A stretch of DNA of 56,185 nt from Flavobacterium sp. (GTDB lineage: Bacteria; Bacteroidota; Bacteroidia; Flavobacteriales; Flavobacteriaceae): contig NZ_JAGKWP010000003.1 in NCBI RefSeq assembly GCF_021151785.1, positions 1 through 56,185 on the forward strand, written 5' to 3'. The notes below the pieces were generated by a model. The model was not told the origin of the DNA and searched no databases. It worked only from the letters and a program-made list of their open reading frames with translations. Shown here piece after piece: positions 44,874 through 53,248 of the stretch. Both the position numbers and the translations under genes were made by a program. The stretch's first letter is position 1. Each line of letters opens with the position of its first letter.

Positions 44874-45423
44874 ATTCCCAAACTTTATTCGGCAACATGG
44901 GAATCACATTTTTACCGTTTTTGATACTTTCTCGAATAAATGTAGACGACAACTCAATTACTGGCGCACCTACTCTGTGAATTTTAGGATGATTCGCAAA
45001 TTGATTATCTAATTCACCCGAGTTTATTCTAGGATATACATAAATGTCGTGATTCTGCAATAATACTTCGTAATTTTTCCATTTATGGAAGGAATTCAAA
45101 TTATCTTCCCCCATGATTAATGAAAATTCATGCGTGGGATATTTCTCTTGTAAATAAGCTAAGGTAGTAACCGTATAATTGGGTTGGGGTAATTTAAACT
45201 CAATATCTGAAGGTTTAATTTTTGGAAAATCTTCAGTGGCCAAATGCACCATGTGCAAACGATGGTAATCATCTAACAACGTATTTTTTTGTTTGTGCGG
45301 ATTATGAGGGGTAACTACCATCCAAATTTGGTCTAAACTGGAATACTCAGCCATATGATTGGCTATAATTAAATGTCCAATATGAATGGGATTAAATGTT
45401 CCGAAGTAGAGACCTATTTTCAT
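44842..45423 (-). CDS. nadD: Nicotinate-nucleotide adenylyltransferase
   Basis: Adenylates nicotinic acid mononucleotide in NAD synthesis. The 193-residue protein has the nucleotidylyl-transferase motif GTFNPIHIGHLIIAN (residues 8-22, including HIGH), the substrate region PHNPHKQKN near residue 40, and the C-terminal SSTFIRESI signature near residue 160. Length and motifs are standard. It follows gmk by 48 bases in the leftward yicC-gmk-nadD order commonly seen in Flavobacteriia. Confidence 0.96.
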   Translation of the reverse strand: MKIGLYFGTFNPIHIGHLIIANHMAEYSSLDQIWMVVTPHNPHKQKNTLLDDYHRLHMVHLATEDFPKIKPSDIEFKLPQPNYTVTTLAYLQEKYPTHEFSLIMGEDNLNSFHKWKNYEVLLQNHDIYVYPRINSGELDNQFANHPKIHRVGAPVIELSSTFIRESIKNGKNVIPMLPNKVWEYVEHNLFYKK

Positions 45424-45471
45424 TTATTGGGTTTTACGTTTTATATTAAGACGTGATCGCTTCTCTAAGTT

Positions 45472-46044
45472 TTATTCGCTGATGAATTTTTTCACCAATT
45501 GATACGCTTCTTCTTTAGCCACATCTAAATCGTAATTTTTAATAATTGTATCAAATTGTGGTGCAGTGGCTAATTCTACCGATGCCTTAGCAATACGCAT
45601 ATTGATTTTGTCTTCACTTTCAGTTGAACGTTGTTTCAAACGACGCTTTAATTCGTCTACACTTGGTGGTTTAACAAAAACAGCTAAGGTTTCGTTTGGA
45701 AATTTACCTTTAATTCGTAATCCTCCTGCCACATCAATATCAAAAATTACATGTTTCCCTTTTGCCCAAATACGTTCCACTTCTGCTTTAAGTGTGCCAT
45801 AAAAATTATCGGTATACACTTCTTCCCATTCCACAAATTCCTCTGCTTTGATATGTTTTTTAAACTCCTCCCAAGAAATAAAATAATAATCTTTTCCGTG
45901 AACTTCCTCACCTCTTGGTGCTCGAGTGGTACATGAAATTGAAAATTCTAAATTTAAATCTTCTTTACTTAATAAATGTTTAACTATAGTGGTTTTTCCA
46001 GAACCTGAAGGTGCTGAGAATACTAATAATTTTCCTTTGGTCAT
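45472..46044 (-). CDS. gmk: Guanylate kinase
   Basis: Phosphorylates GMP to GDP, feeding nucleotide and (p)ppGpp metabolism. The 190-residue protein has the P-loop APSGSGKT (residues 11-18), the GMP-binding region SCTTRAPRGEEVHGKDYYF (about residues 37-55) and EEVYTDNFYGT (about 75-85). A divergent lid region with RLKQRSTESEDKI sits near residue 135. Between this gene and upstream yicC lies an inverted repeat (46077-46116). Confidence 0.97.
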   Translation of the reverse strand: MTKGKLLVFSAPSGSGKTTIVKHLLSKEDLNLEFSISCTTRAPRGEEVHGKDYYFISWEEFKKHIKAEEFVEWEEVYTDNFYGTLKAEVERIWAKGKHVIFDIDVAGGLRIKGKFPNETLAVFVKPPSVDELKRRLKQRSTESEDKINMRIAKASVELATAPQFDTIIKNYDLDVAKEEAYQLVKKFISE

Positions 46045-46076
46045 TGTGTTGTGTTATTGATGTTCTTCCACCCTGA

Positions 46077-46116
46077 ATTTGTTTCAGGATTTTAATTTTT
46101 AGATTCTGAAACAAAT
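46077..46116. repeat. REP-like inverted repeat between yicC and gmk
   Basis: ATTTGTTTCAG (46077-46087) and its exact complement CTGAAACAAAT (46106-46116) flank an AT-rich loop. Outer flanks CCTGA and TAGGA extend the similarity imperfectly. Sequences reading like CTGAAtTTGTTTCAG plus a mirrored copy are, from memory, frequent intergenic elements in Flavobacteriia. Only one copy is seen in this window. Confidence 0.5.
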
Positions 46117-46132
46117 CCAATAGGACAAAAAA

Positions 46133-46993
46133 TTATAAAACGTTTAATACTTGCTCCTTTATCTTTTCTAGTTCATCTTTCATCATTACAACCAATTTTT
46201 GCATTTCTGCATGATTGGATTTAGAACCCATAGTATTGATTTCTCTTCCCATTTCTTGAGTAATAAAACCTAATTTTCTTCCATTAGCTTCACTACCTGC
46301 TAAAGTTTGTATAAAATAATCCAAATGATTTCCTAAACGAACTTTTTCTTCGGTTATATCTAATTTCTCTAGGTAGTAAATCAATTCTTGTTCAAATCTA
46401 TTTGCATCTACCTCAACTTTTAATTCATCAATGGCTGTTTGCAATCTTTCCTTAATTGCTGCAATGCGTTCAGGATCTAATTCCAAAGCCTGATTCATAA
46501 AATTTCTGATATTTTCAATACGTTGCACAAATTCTTTTTCTAGTGCAGCACCTTCAGAAGTTCTAAAATTAAGCATATTAGCAACTGCTTCATCAATTAC
46601 TTTCTGAATTTGTTTCCATTCATTTTCATCAATCTCGTCTCGCTCAGTTTTCAATGCATCGGGCATGCGTACTGCCATTTTCATTAGTTCAGTTTCATCT
46701 GCATTTGGTATGATTTCTTTCATCTGTGCGATGTATCCTTTTACAATTGGAGCATTAATTTTGGAAGAAGTTTCCTCTCCTGTAATTTCAATAAACAAGG
46801 AAAAATCTACTTTACCACGCTCAAGTTTTTGGGCCAATAGATTTCGTAAACCTAACTCCATTTCTCTATAAATAGAAGGCATTCGAACATTCAAATCTAA
46901 TCCCTTACTATTCAGCGATTTTACTTCAACTGTAATTTTTTTGGTTGGTAATTGTAAACTTGCTTTACCAAAGCCTGTCATGGATACTATCAT
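46133..46993 (-). CDS. yicC: YicC-family protein (putative endoribonuclease)
   Basis: A 286-residue cytoplasmic protein of the YicC/YloC family, whose E. coli member has been described as an endoribonuclease that promotes RNA decay. The start MIVSMTGFGKASLQL and the end GREINTMGSKSNHAEMQKLVVMMKDELEKIKEQ are the conserved ends of the family, including the GRE and NTMGSK residues. A start four codons later (MTGFGKAS) is also possible. It heads the yicC-gmk-nadD run, with an exact -7 element at 47014-47021. Confidence 0.92.
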   Translation of the reverse strand: MIVSMTGFGKASLQLPTKKITVEVKSLNSKGLDLNVRMPSIYREMELGLRNLLAQKLERGKVDFSLFIEITGEETSSKINAPIVKGYIAQMKEIIPNADETELMKMAVRMPDALKTERDEIDENEWKQIQKVIDEAVANMLNFRTSEGAALEKEFVQRIENIRNFMNQALELDPERIAAIKERLQTAIDELKVEVDANRFEQELIYYLEKLDITEEKVRLGNHLDYFIQTLAGSEANGRKLGFITQEMGREINTMGSKSNHAEMQKLVVMMKDELEKIKEQVLNVL

Positions 46994-47013
46994 ATCGTTT
47001 TATAAAAAGTGGA

Positions 47014-47021
47014 CAAAGATA
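47014..47021 (-). promoter_or_regulatory. -7 element of the yicC-gmk-nadD run
   Basis: TATCTTTG on the minus strand matches TAnnTTTG exactly, 20 bases before ATG 46993. No -33 TTG is seen at the normal distance. Confidence 0.55.
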
Positions 47022-47088
47022 AGAAATTTTAATTTACCTTCTTTATAACCAAAACTGTAGATTGATTAATAATTTTAATAAATTATAA

Positions 47089-47991
47089 TTAAGATTCTTT
47101 CTTTTTAATTACCAAGTATACGCCGGCAAAAATCAGTAACGCAGATCCAACTTTAACCCAATTTAACTCATCTTTACCAAGACTCACGGCAAAAACTGTA
47201 GCAAAAAAAGGTTGTAAATAAATAAAAACAGCCACTGTAGTAGGTTTCAATTGACGCATTGAGATAAGGTTTAACAAATAAGTTAAAAAGGTAGAAAACA
47301 CTACAACAAATCCAATTTTTAACAATGCTGCTGTTGGAATAACTTGCCAATTTACTTCTTGAACTTCACTAAATCCGAAAGGCAAAACCATTAAAAATCC
47401 GAAGGTATAAATCCATTTTACAAAAGTAAATGCGTTGTATTTATCCATTAATTTTTTTACCAAAATCAAATAAAAACCATAAGAAACAGCATTAACAAAT
47501 ACTAATAAATTACCTAAAAATGCATTACTTGCATTTATCGTTGATTTTCCATAAAGAATTAATGTAATAGTTCCTGCTAACCCTAATAAAATACCAAGCA
47601 TTTTATCAGATTTCATTCGTTCTTTCATGATAAAAGCAGACAAAATCAGTACAATCATGGGCGTAGTTACCATCAAAACAGCTCCCATTATTGGAGAGGT
47701 ATAACTTAATCCCTTGAAAAAAGTAAGCATGTTAAAGGCTACACCAAAAAAAGCACACGCAATAATCCTTGGAAAATCTTTTTTATCAATTGTTTCTTTA
47801 GGCACAAAACCAAATCGTTCACCTACTAAAGTAAATAACCAAAATAAAATCGTGGAACCGCCCACACGAAATACAATGAAACCAAAGGCATTAATAAACT
47901 TTGGCATAACATCTTTAGCAATAGTAAAAGTAACACCATAAATAATGGCAACTAACCATGCACAAACTAAGGCCCAAGCTCTATTGTTCAT
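47089..47991 (-). CDS. EamA-family drug/metabolite transporter
   Basis: A 300-residue inner-membrane permease with ten predicted helices in two repeated EamA halves: residues about 10-135 (the first half ends VLILSAFIMKERMKSDKMLGILLGLAG) and about 150-290 (the second ends FATVFAVSLGKDELNWVKVGSALLIFAG). The ALGKD/FIMKER repeats mark the end of each half. Substrate unknown. Its start overlaps the end of the ArsC-like gene by 11 bases, so both are expressed together; no functional link is evident. Confidence 0.9.
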   Translation of the reverse strand: MNNRAWALVCAWLVAIIYGVTFTIAKDVMPKFINAFGFIVFRVGGSTILFWLFTLVGERFGFVPKETIDKKDFPRIIACAFFGVAFNMLTFFKGLSYTSPIMGAVLMVTTPMIVLILSAFIMKERMKSDKMLGILLGLAGTITLILYGKSTINASNAFLGNLLVFVNAVSYGFYLILVKKLMDKYNAFTFVKWIYTFGFLMVLPFGFSEVQEVNWQVIPTAALLKIGFVVVFSTFLTYLLNLISMRQLKPTTVAVFIYLQPFFATVFAVSLGKDELNWVKVGSALLIFAGVYLVIKKKES

Positions 47992-48340
47992 TAGCCATCC
48001 TTTTTAACACTTGATCTATTACTTTTGGACTATTTCCCACAAAAGCTTGGTCTCCAATAACAATAACAGGGCGATTCAGAAAAGTATAATGCTCCAAAAT
48101 GTAACGTTTAAAATCAGATTCTGCTAATTGAATATCTTTTAACCCCATTTCTTTATATAATTTTGCGCGCTTAGAAAATAAAGCCTCATAACTTCCTGTT
48201 AGATCTCGCAAGGCATCTAACTGTTGAACTGTAATAGGGAATTCTTTAATATCTTGAAATTCAAACCCTTCAGTTGAAGGTAATGATTTTATTATGCGTT
48301 TGCACGTATCACAGGTTTTTAGGTAATAAATCTTTCTCAT
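47981..48340 (-). CDS. ArsC/Spx-family thioredoxin-fold protein
   Basis: A 119-residue protein opening MRKIYYLKTCDTCKRIIKSL, with C10 and C13 in a CxxC arrangement at the start of a thioredoxin-like fold. The middle RDLTGSYEALFSKRAKLYKEMGLK and the end FLNRPVIVIGDQAFVGNSPKVIDQVL fit the arsenate reductase/Spx/YffB group. The usual ArsC signature of three arginines is not evident, so it is more likely a Spx/YffB-like redox protein than an arsenate reductase. It overlaps the transporter gene by 11 bases and has a promoter at 48363-48370. Confidence 0.85.
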   Translation of the reverse strand: MRKIYYLKTCDTCKRIIKSLPSTEGFEFQDIKEFPITVQQLDALRDLTGSYEALFSKRAKLYKEMGLKDIQLAESDFKRYILEHYTFLNRPVIVIGDQAFVGNSPKVIDQVLKRMANEQ

Positions 48341-48362
48341 ACTTTAATTTCAAAAGTTGATG

Positions 48363-48370
48363 CAAAATTA
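48363..48370 (-). promoter_or_regulatory. -7 element of the ArsC/Spx-like gene
   Basis: TAATTTTG on the minus strand (followed by C) matches TAnnTTTG exactly, 22 bases before ATG 48340. It lies in the 89-base region shared with the divergent DinB gene. Confidence 0.5.
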
Positions 48371-48429
48371 GTTTTTTGTTAACGAAATCCGCATTTTAAT
48401 TGATTAATTTCGTGAAAAATTTAACAGAA

Positions 48430-48885
48430 ATGGAAACAACATTTTCAATTTGGAAAACCAGTAGAAGTCTTTATTTAAATTTTCTAACCTCTTACTCTTT
48501 GGAACAATTAAATAAAATTCCAGAAGGCATGAATAATAACTTAATTTGGAACATAGGACATATCATTGCTGCGCAACAAGGATTAGTTTACCGTCTTTCT
48601 GGTTTAACGCCATTAGTATCCGAAACTTTTATTAATAAATATAAAAATGGTTCCGTTCCAAATGGTGAAACTACACAAGAGGAAGTAGATGAAATTAAAG
48701 CACTTTTAACAAGTACACACGATCAGACCCTTGTTGATTATAAAGAAGGGAAGTTTAAAAACTACCAAGAATACCAAACTAAAACTGGTTTCTTACTAAA
48801 AAACCTCGAAGATGCCTTGCAATTTAACAACTATCATGAAGGAATACATCTTGGATTTATTATGAAAATTAAAAAATTTATTTAA
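48430..48885 (+). CDS. DinB-family metal-dependent protein
   Basis: A 151-residue four-helix-bundle protein of the DinB/YfiT group, which often act as metal-dependent thiol or small-molecule transferases. It has the helix NNLIWNIGHIIAAQQGLVYRLSGL (first metal-binding His) and the pair of histidines in NNYHEGIHLGFIM near the end, giving the three-His metal site. I start at ATG 48430; a ten-residue extension would begin with TTG. The thioesterase gene follows four bases after its stop, so the two are co-transcribed. The substrate is unknown. Confidence 0.85.
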   Translation: METTFSIWKTSRSLYLNFLTSYSLEQLNKIPEGMNNNLIWNIGHIIAAQQGLVYRLSGLTPLVSETFINKYKNGSVPNGETTQEEVDEIKALLTSTHDQTLVDYKEGKFKNYQEYQTKTGFLLKNLEDALQFNNYHEGIHLGFIMKIKKFI

Positions 48886-48889
48886 TATC

Positions 48890-49330
48890 ATGGCTATATT
48901 TACAAAAGAAATTTCAATTAGATGGGCAGATTTAGACCCTAATTTTCATTTAAGACATAGTGCTTATTACGATTTTGGTGCTCAACATCGAATGGAGATT
49001 TTAATAGATTTGGGACTCACTCCTCTATTAATGCATCAACAACATTTTGGCCCCATTCTGTTCAAAGAATCATGCGTATTTAAAAGAGAAATTCATTTTG
49101 GCGAGACAATTTCCATTACAACTAAAATGAGTAAAATGAAAAAAGATGCTTCAAGATGGAGTATTACACATGAATTGATTGATAATAAAGGTACTGTAAA
49201 AGCAATAATTACTGTAGATGGTGCTTGGATGGATACAAAATTAAGAAAGTTATGTCAACCCGTTCCAAGTATTGCCGTTGAAACGCTAAATGCAATTCCT
49301 AAGGCTGATGATTTCATTTTAGAAGAGTAA
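48890..49330 (+). CDS. Acyl-CoA thioesterase (hotdog fold)
   Basis: A 146-residue protein with the single hotdog fold of the 4HBT/YbgC-like group. It opens IRWADLDPNFHLRHSAYYDFG, where the D in ADLDP and the following HLRH segment lie at the active-site position, and continues EIHFGETISITTKM. It probably hydrolyses short or aromatic acyl-CoA esters in the cytoplasm. It is the second gene of a pair with the DinB protein and ends two bases from the convergent DUF3298 gene, leaving no room for a separate terminator. Confidence 0.85.
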   Translation: MAIFTKEISIRWADLDPNFHLRHSAYYDFGAQHRMEILIDLGLTPLLMHQQHFGPILFKESCVFKREIHFGETISITTKMSKMKKDASRWSITHELIDNKGTVKAIITVDGAWMDTKLRKLCQPVPSIAVETLNAIPKADDFILEE

Positions 49331-49332
49331 TT

Positions 49333-50085
49333 TTACCTTACTTGTAAAAATTTGTCTAATTCATCATAAGACATAAAAACCTCGAAATGGCCTCTTTCAT
49401 AAGGGGCTATTTCGTTTAAATTATAAAAGAAAGTAATTCCATCAATATTGTAAATAAAATTATCTGCTAATTTAAAACGATTATTCTCCATACAATATCC
49501 TTGATCATTATACGATTTATAAGGTAATATTTTGTATTTAGACCTAAATTTTAACTCTACTAATTGAGTTAATCTACCGATATTTACAAAAATGTCATTC
49601 TTTTTTAATTGATTTCCAGAAATCTTATCAAAAATTAAAGAACGCTTTTCTGCAAAACCTTCCATATTTCCATAAGAAGTATAATAATTAATTACAATGT
49701 TAACAAAATCCTCAGTCTCATATTCAATGTTAGACTCTATATGATATTCCCAACTTCTTAATTTATCATTAGGCACTTGATTTTTAACATCTTTATAAGA
49801 AGCTATAAAACTTTTTGCTATATCATTGTAATTATTAATAGTTACTTTTTTATTGTCGATGAAACTAGAAATTTCTTTAATATTTTCAAAAATAATTTTA
49901 TTTATACTATCTGAATTCTTTGCTTCTACGACTTCCATTTTAATATTAGCAGAATTGTAATCTGAAGTAAATTTATTTGGATATGATGAATTATATTGCT
50001 TCCGTTCAAATACAATTTTCTGTGTGCATTGTGTCAACGGAAGTGCTAAAAATAAGAAGGTTAATATGGTTAAAATTTTTTTCAT
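49333..50085 (-). CDS. DUF3298-containing lipoprotein
   Basis: A 250-residue lipoprotein: MKKILTILTFLFLALPLTQC gives a lipobox with C20. The C-terminal half (about residues 130-245) contains FVNIVINYYTSYGNMEG and the DUF3298-like end ADNFIYNIDGITFFYNLNEIAPYERGHFEVFMSYDEL, similar to the extracellular part of RsiV-type anti-sigma proteins. In RsiV this domain binds lysozyme; here no membrane anti-sigma region is present, so that role is only a possibility. A frame two codons longer starts with TTG and is less likely. Confidence 0.8.
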   Translation of the reverse strand: MKKILTILTFLFLALPLTQCTQKIVFERKQYNSSYPNKFTSDYNSANIKMEVVEAKNSDSINKIIFENIKEISSFIDNKKVTINNYNDIAKSFIASYKDVKNQVPNDKLRSWEYHIESNIEYETEDFVNIVINYYTSYGNMEGFAEKRSLIFDKISGNQLKKNDIFVNIGRLTQLVELKFRSKYKILPYKSYNDQGYCMENNRFKLADNFIYNIDGITFFYNLNEIAPYERGHFEVFMSYDELDKFLQVR

Positions 50086-50162
50086 TAACAACTTTTGATT
50101 TTACAAAATTACTTAAAATAATATCAAAAATCGAGCCAATTCATTACTTTTTGAAAAATAAA

Positions 50163-50186
50163 AAAATCGGGAAAATTCCCGATTTT
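50163..50186 (-). terminator. trxB: Intrinsic terminator of trxB
   Basis: Arms AAAATCGGGAA (50163-50173) and TTCCCGATTTT (50176-50186) form an 11-base stem with a tiny loop, followed on the minus strand by a T run. Confidence 0.85.
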
Positions 50187-50210
50187 AAAACTTAGCTAAG
50201 AATAACTGAG

Positions 50211-51158
50211 TTATTCTTTACTTGCTAAATATCGTTCTGCATCTAAAGCCGCCATACATCCTGTCCCTGCAGCTGTAATAGCCTGACGATAAACATGATC
50301 TGCCGCATCTCCTGCCACAAAAACACCTGGTACATTTGTTTTAGAACTTCCAGGGATGTTTTTAACATAACCTGTTTCATCTAAATCAATGAAATCGGCA
50401 AAAATATCAGTATTGGGTTTATGACCAATAGCTACGAAGAAACCAGTAGCTGGAATTTCTTTTTCTTCACCTGTTACACTATTTTTCACTTTAACTGCAT
50501 TAACAACTTGCCCATCACCCATTACTTCAACGGTTGATGTGTTGACTAAAATTTCAATATTTTCGGTTTTTCGCACACGCTCTTCCATAATTCTAGAAGC
50601 CCTAAATTTATCAGTACGAACTAACATGGTCACTTTTTTACACATTTTAGACAAATAATGTGCTTCTTCACAGGCACTATCTCCAGCTCCAACAATTACT
50701 ACTTCTTGATTTCGATAGAAAAATCCATCACAAACAGCACAAGCAGAAACTCCACCCCCCATTTTTAAGTAATGCTGTTCAGATTCCAATCCTAAGTATT
50801 TTGCAGAAGCTCCCGTTGATATAATAACTGTATCTGCATGAATCTCTTTTTCCCCATTGATCCAAACTTTATGAACTTGTCCAGAAAAATCTACTTTAGT
50901 TACCCATCCATCACGAATATCTGCATTAAATCGCTGCGCTTGAGCTTGCAATTGCACCATCATTTCTGGACCAGTTATTCCATCAGGGTATCCCGGAAAA
51001 TTTTCCACTTCATTCGTTGTAGTCAATTGACCTCCTGGTTGCTGACCTTGATATAAAACAGGATTCATACTAGCTCTGGCTGCATAAATAGCCGCCGTAT
51101 ATCCAGCTGGTCCAGAACCTATAATTAAGCACTTTACTTTTTCAATTGTATCTGACAT
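50211..51158 (-). CDS. trxB: Thioredoxin reductase
   Basis: Cytoplasmic FAD enzyme passing NADPH electrons to thioredoxin. With ATG 51158 the 315-residue protein starts MSDTIEKVKCLIIGSGPAGY; the FAD loop is GSGPAGYTAAIYAARA, the redox pair is CAVC near residues 137-140, the NADPH loop is GAGDSACEEA, and the C-terminal FAD motif is GVFVAGDAADHVYRQ. A frame 18 residues longer starts with TTG upstream of the -7 element at 51179-51186 and is rejected. It is monocistronic. Confidence 0.97.
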   Translation of the reverse strand: MSDTIEKVKCLIIGSGPAGYTAAIYAARASMNPVLYQGQQPGGQLTTTNEVENFPGYPDGITGPEMMVQLQAQAQRFNADIRDGWVTKVDFSGQVHKVWINGEKEIHADTVIISTGASAKYLGLESEQHYLKMGGGVSACAVCDGFFYRNQEVVIVGAGDSACEEAHYLSKMCKKVTMLVRTDKFRASRIMEERVRKTENIEILVNTSTVEVMGDGQVVNAVKVKNSVTGEEKEIPATGFFVAIGHKPNTDIFADFIDLDETGYVKNIPGSSKTNVPGVFVAGDAADHVYRQAITAAGTGCMAALDAERYLASKE

Positions 51159-51178
51159 GATTTGTAATTTTGTTTTCA

Positions 51179-51186
51179 CAAAAATA
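51179..51186 (-). promoter_or_regulatory. -7 element of trxB
   Basis: TATTTTTG on the minus strand is an exact TAnnTTTG, 20 bases before ATG 51158. It fixes the trxB start by excluding the longer TTG frame. Confidence 0.6.
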
Positions 51187-51330
51187 GAAAATTGAAAAAG
51201 GAAAAATGACATTAATGATACAATTTTTTACAATAGCACCATAAATACTTATTATGTTACTTACTAACTAATTCAAAAAAATAGTTTTCAACAAAGACAA
51301 AAATTACCCCTTTTAAAGCAAATTAAATCT

Positions 51331-51338
51331 TATTTTTG
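51331..51338 (+). promoter_or_regulatory. -7 element of the pRiA4b ORF-3-like gene
   Basis: TATTTTTG is an exact TAnnTTTG, 19 bases before ATG 51358. No -33 TTG is seen. Confidence 0.55.
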
Positions 51339-51357
51339 TGGTCTAAAATTTTACATT

Positions 51358-51909
51358 ATGATTTACAAGTTTAGAGTTATTCTTGATGCTGAAGAAGATA
51401 TTTTTAGAGATATCGCCATAGAAAGTGACAACACTTTAGAAGATTTACATAACGCTATCGTTAACGCATTTGGTTTTGATGGAACTGAAACGGGTTCTTT
51501 CTTTACCTGCGAAGATGATTGGACTTGGAATGAAGAAGATGAAATTCCTTTATTTGATACCGGTGATGTCCCTGGAGAGATGAAAACAATGATGGATTTT
51601 GCTATTAATGATTTAATGCATCAGGATAATACTAAGATGGTTTATGTATATGATTTCTTTAATATGTGGACGTTTTTTGTGGAATTAGCTGCAATTGAAG
51701 AAAATGAAGAGGGAGAAACTTACCCCGCTTTATTATTTGCACATGGTGAATTACCTGCGGAAGCTATGCAAAGTGGATTTAGAGGAGCTGACTTCAATGA
51801 AGACGATATTTATGGTGATTTTGATGATGACATGGACGAAGAAGATTTTGACATGTTTGATGGGGACGACAGTTTTGAAGACATGGGATTTGAAGAAAAT
51901 TGGAACTAA
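51358..51909 (+). CDS. Plasmid pRiA4b ORF-3-like protein
   Basis: A 183-residue, very acidic protein of the pRiA4b ORF-3 family (also called the IS1096 passenger TnpR family, though no transposon is present here). It opens with MIYKFRVILDAEEDIFRDIAIES and continues LEDLHNAIVNAFGFDGTETGSFF, the conserved fold of the family. The last 30 residues are an Asp/Glu-rich tail. The function is unknown; the fold is widespread in bacteria. It is followed 58 bases downstream by the nucleoid-associated protein gene on the same strand. Confidence 0.8.
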   Translation: MIYKFRVILDAEEDIFRDIAIESDNTLEDLHNAIVNAFGFDGTETGSFFTCEDDWTWNEEDEIPLFDTGDVPGEMKTMMDFAINDLMHQDNTKMVYVYDFFNMWTFFVELAAIEENEEGETYPALLFAHGELPAEAMQSGFRGADFNEDDIYGDFDDDMDEEDFDMFDGDDSFEDMGFEENWN

Positions 51910-51967
51910 TCTTGTAAAGAACTAAATTAATTAATTAGATATAAAGTCAATTCGACACATTTTAAAC

Positions 51968-53026
51968 ATGATCAACTTATTTAACACACATATTGAAAAT
52001 CTTTCTATTCACAGAGTAGGTAACAAAAGTAGAAATGAAGCTATCTTTTTATCAGAACAGCCGTACACGTTGAATGATGAGATTATGCCACTTTTAAAAG
52101 AATATTTTTTTAAATCTTTTCGTGAAAAAGAGGAAAATTATTACCAGTTTGCTCATGAAGTGGATTTAGAATATAACGACATGTACAATTTTGCTACTGA
52201 GATTTTTAACAATCCAACTAGTGTTCATGAAGTGTCAAAAAAAATAACAAAACACCTATTTGAACAATCTAATCATCCACATATTAAAAATGGTGAAGTT
52301 TATGTAGCATATTTTACACATGCTTCAATTCATAACAATCCTGTAGATGCCATTGGTATTTTTAAAAGTGAAATTAAGACTGACTTTCTTCAATTTGAAG
52401 AAAAGGAGTCTAACTTAGAAATGATATTACAACAAGGAATTAACCTAAACAAGTTAGATAAAGGTTGTATCATTTTCAATTATAAAAAAGAAGAAGGTTA
52501 CAAGATATTAACCGTAGACAGCAACCGTTATGATGCACGTTATTGGTTAGAACATTTTTTAAGTGTTGATGTATTCCAAGATGAAACATTCATGACGAAG
52601 AAATATTTACAATTTTGTAAAGACTTTGCTAAAGAAGTTGTTCTTCCAGCCGAAGATAAAAAAGAGGAAGTTTTATTTATGAACCGTGCGGTAAATCACT
52701 TTGCTAAAAATGATGAGTTTGAAGAAACTGCTTTTTTAAATGAAGTATTGGATAATCCAGATTTAATTCCAGAATTTAAAAACTACAAAGTAGATCGTGG
52801 TGCAAAATATAGTATTGAAGACGTTTCTAGCTTTCCTATTGCCAATGCCGCCGTTACAGATGTTCGTAAGAAATTAAAAAACGTAATTGAATTAGACACT
52901 AATATTCAAATTAAATTAGATTTTGTTAACCCAGAAAGTGCAGAAAAATTTGTTGAAAAAGGCTGGGACGAAGAAAAACAAATGTACTACTATCTAGTAT
53001 ACTTTAATAAAGAACAAAAATCGTAA
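51968..53026 (+). CDS. Nucleoid-associated protein, NdpA/YejK family
   Basis: A 352-residue protein matching the NdpA family of abundant nucleoid proteins. It opens MINLFNTHIENLSIHRVGNK and contains YFTHASIHNNPVDAIGIFKSE and NLDKGCIIFNYKKEEGYKIL-like segments (about residues 115-180) typical of the family. The C-terminal quarter (RGAKYSIEDVSSFPIANAAV) is also conserved. It would bind DNA in the cytoplasm. It lies behind the pRiA4b ORF-3-like gene and ends with a terminator at 53049-53087. Confidence 0.85.
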   Translation: MINLFNTHIENLSIHRVGNKSRNEAIFLSEQPYTLNDEIMPLLKEYFFKSFREKEENYYQFAHEVDLEYNDMYNFATEIFNNPTSVHEVSKKITKHLFEQSNHPHIKNGEVYVAYFTHASIHNNPVDAIGIFKSEIKTDFLQFEEKESNLEMILQQGINLNKLDKGCIIFNYKKEEGYKILTVDSNRYDARYWLEHFLSVDVFQDETFMTKKYLQFCKDFAKEVVLPAEDKKEEVLFMNRAVNHFAKNDEFEETAFLNEVLDNPDLIPEFKNYKVDRGAKYSIEDVSSFPIANAAVTDVRKKLKNVIELDTNIQIKLDFVNPESAEKFVEKGWDEEKQMYYYLVYFNKEQKS

Positions 53027-53048
53027 CCATTAAACGATTTAATAACTT

Positions 53049-53087
53049 AAAACTTCCTATTTCACTCATTTGTGATTAGGAAGTTTT
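53049..53087 (+). terminator. Intrinsic terminator of the nucleoid-associated protein gene
   Basis: Arms AAAACTTCCTA (53049-53059) and TAGGAAGTTTT (53077-53087) form an 11-base stem; the plus strand continues with T-rich sequence. Confidence 0.8.
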
Positions 53088-53248
53088 ATTTTAAATATAT
53101 ATCATTGAAATTAATAACAACAAGAAGTAAAATCTACTAAATTATACTTTTTATGAATATTTTAATACTTGTTATAAATCTATTTAGTATTAGAATTGTA
53201 ATTTTATGACATGAAAATTTGTTACACTAGGTATTAAAAAAAGAATAT

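Noticed and set aside
47981..48340. Arsenate resistance operon (ArsC-like gene plus transporter)
   Set aside because: The transporter is an EamA permease, not ArsB/Acr3; no arsR is present and the protein looks closer to Spx/YffB.
51358..51909. Trace of an IS1096-type transposon suggested by the TnpR-passenger family name
   Set aside because: No transposase, inverted repeats or target duplication lie nearby; the family is widespread outside transposons.
53087..53248. Short open frame or RNA between the nucleoid-associated protein and glutathione peroxidase genes
   Set aside because: The stretch is very AT-rich with frequent stops in all frames and no hairpin beyond the terminator at 53049-53087.
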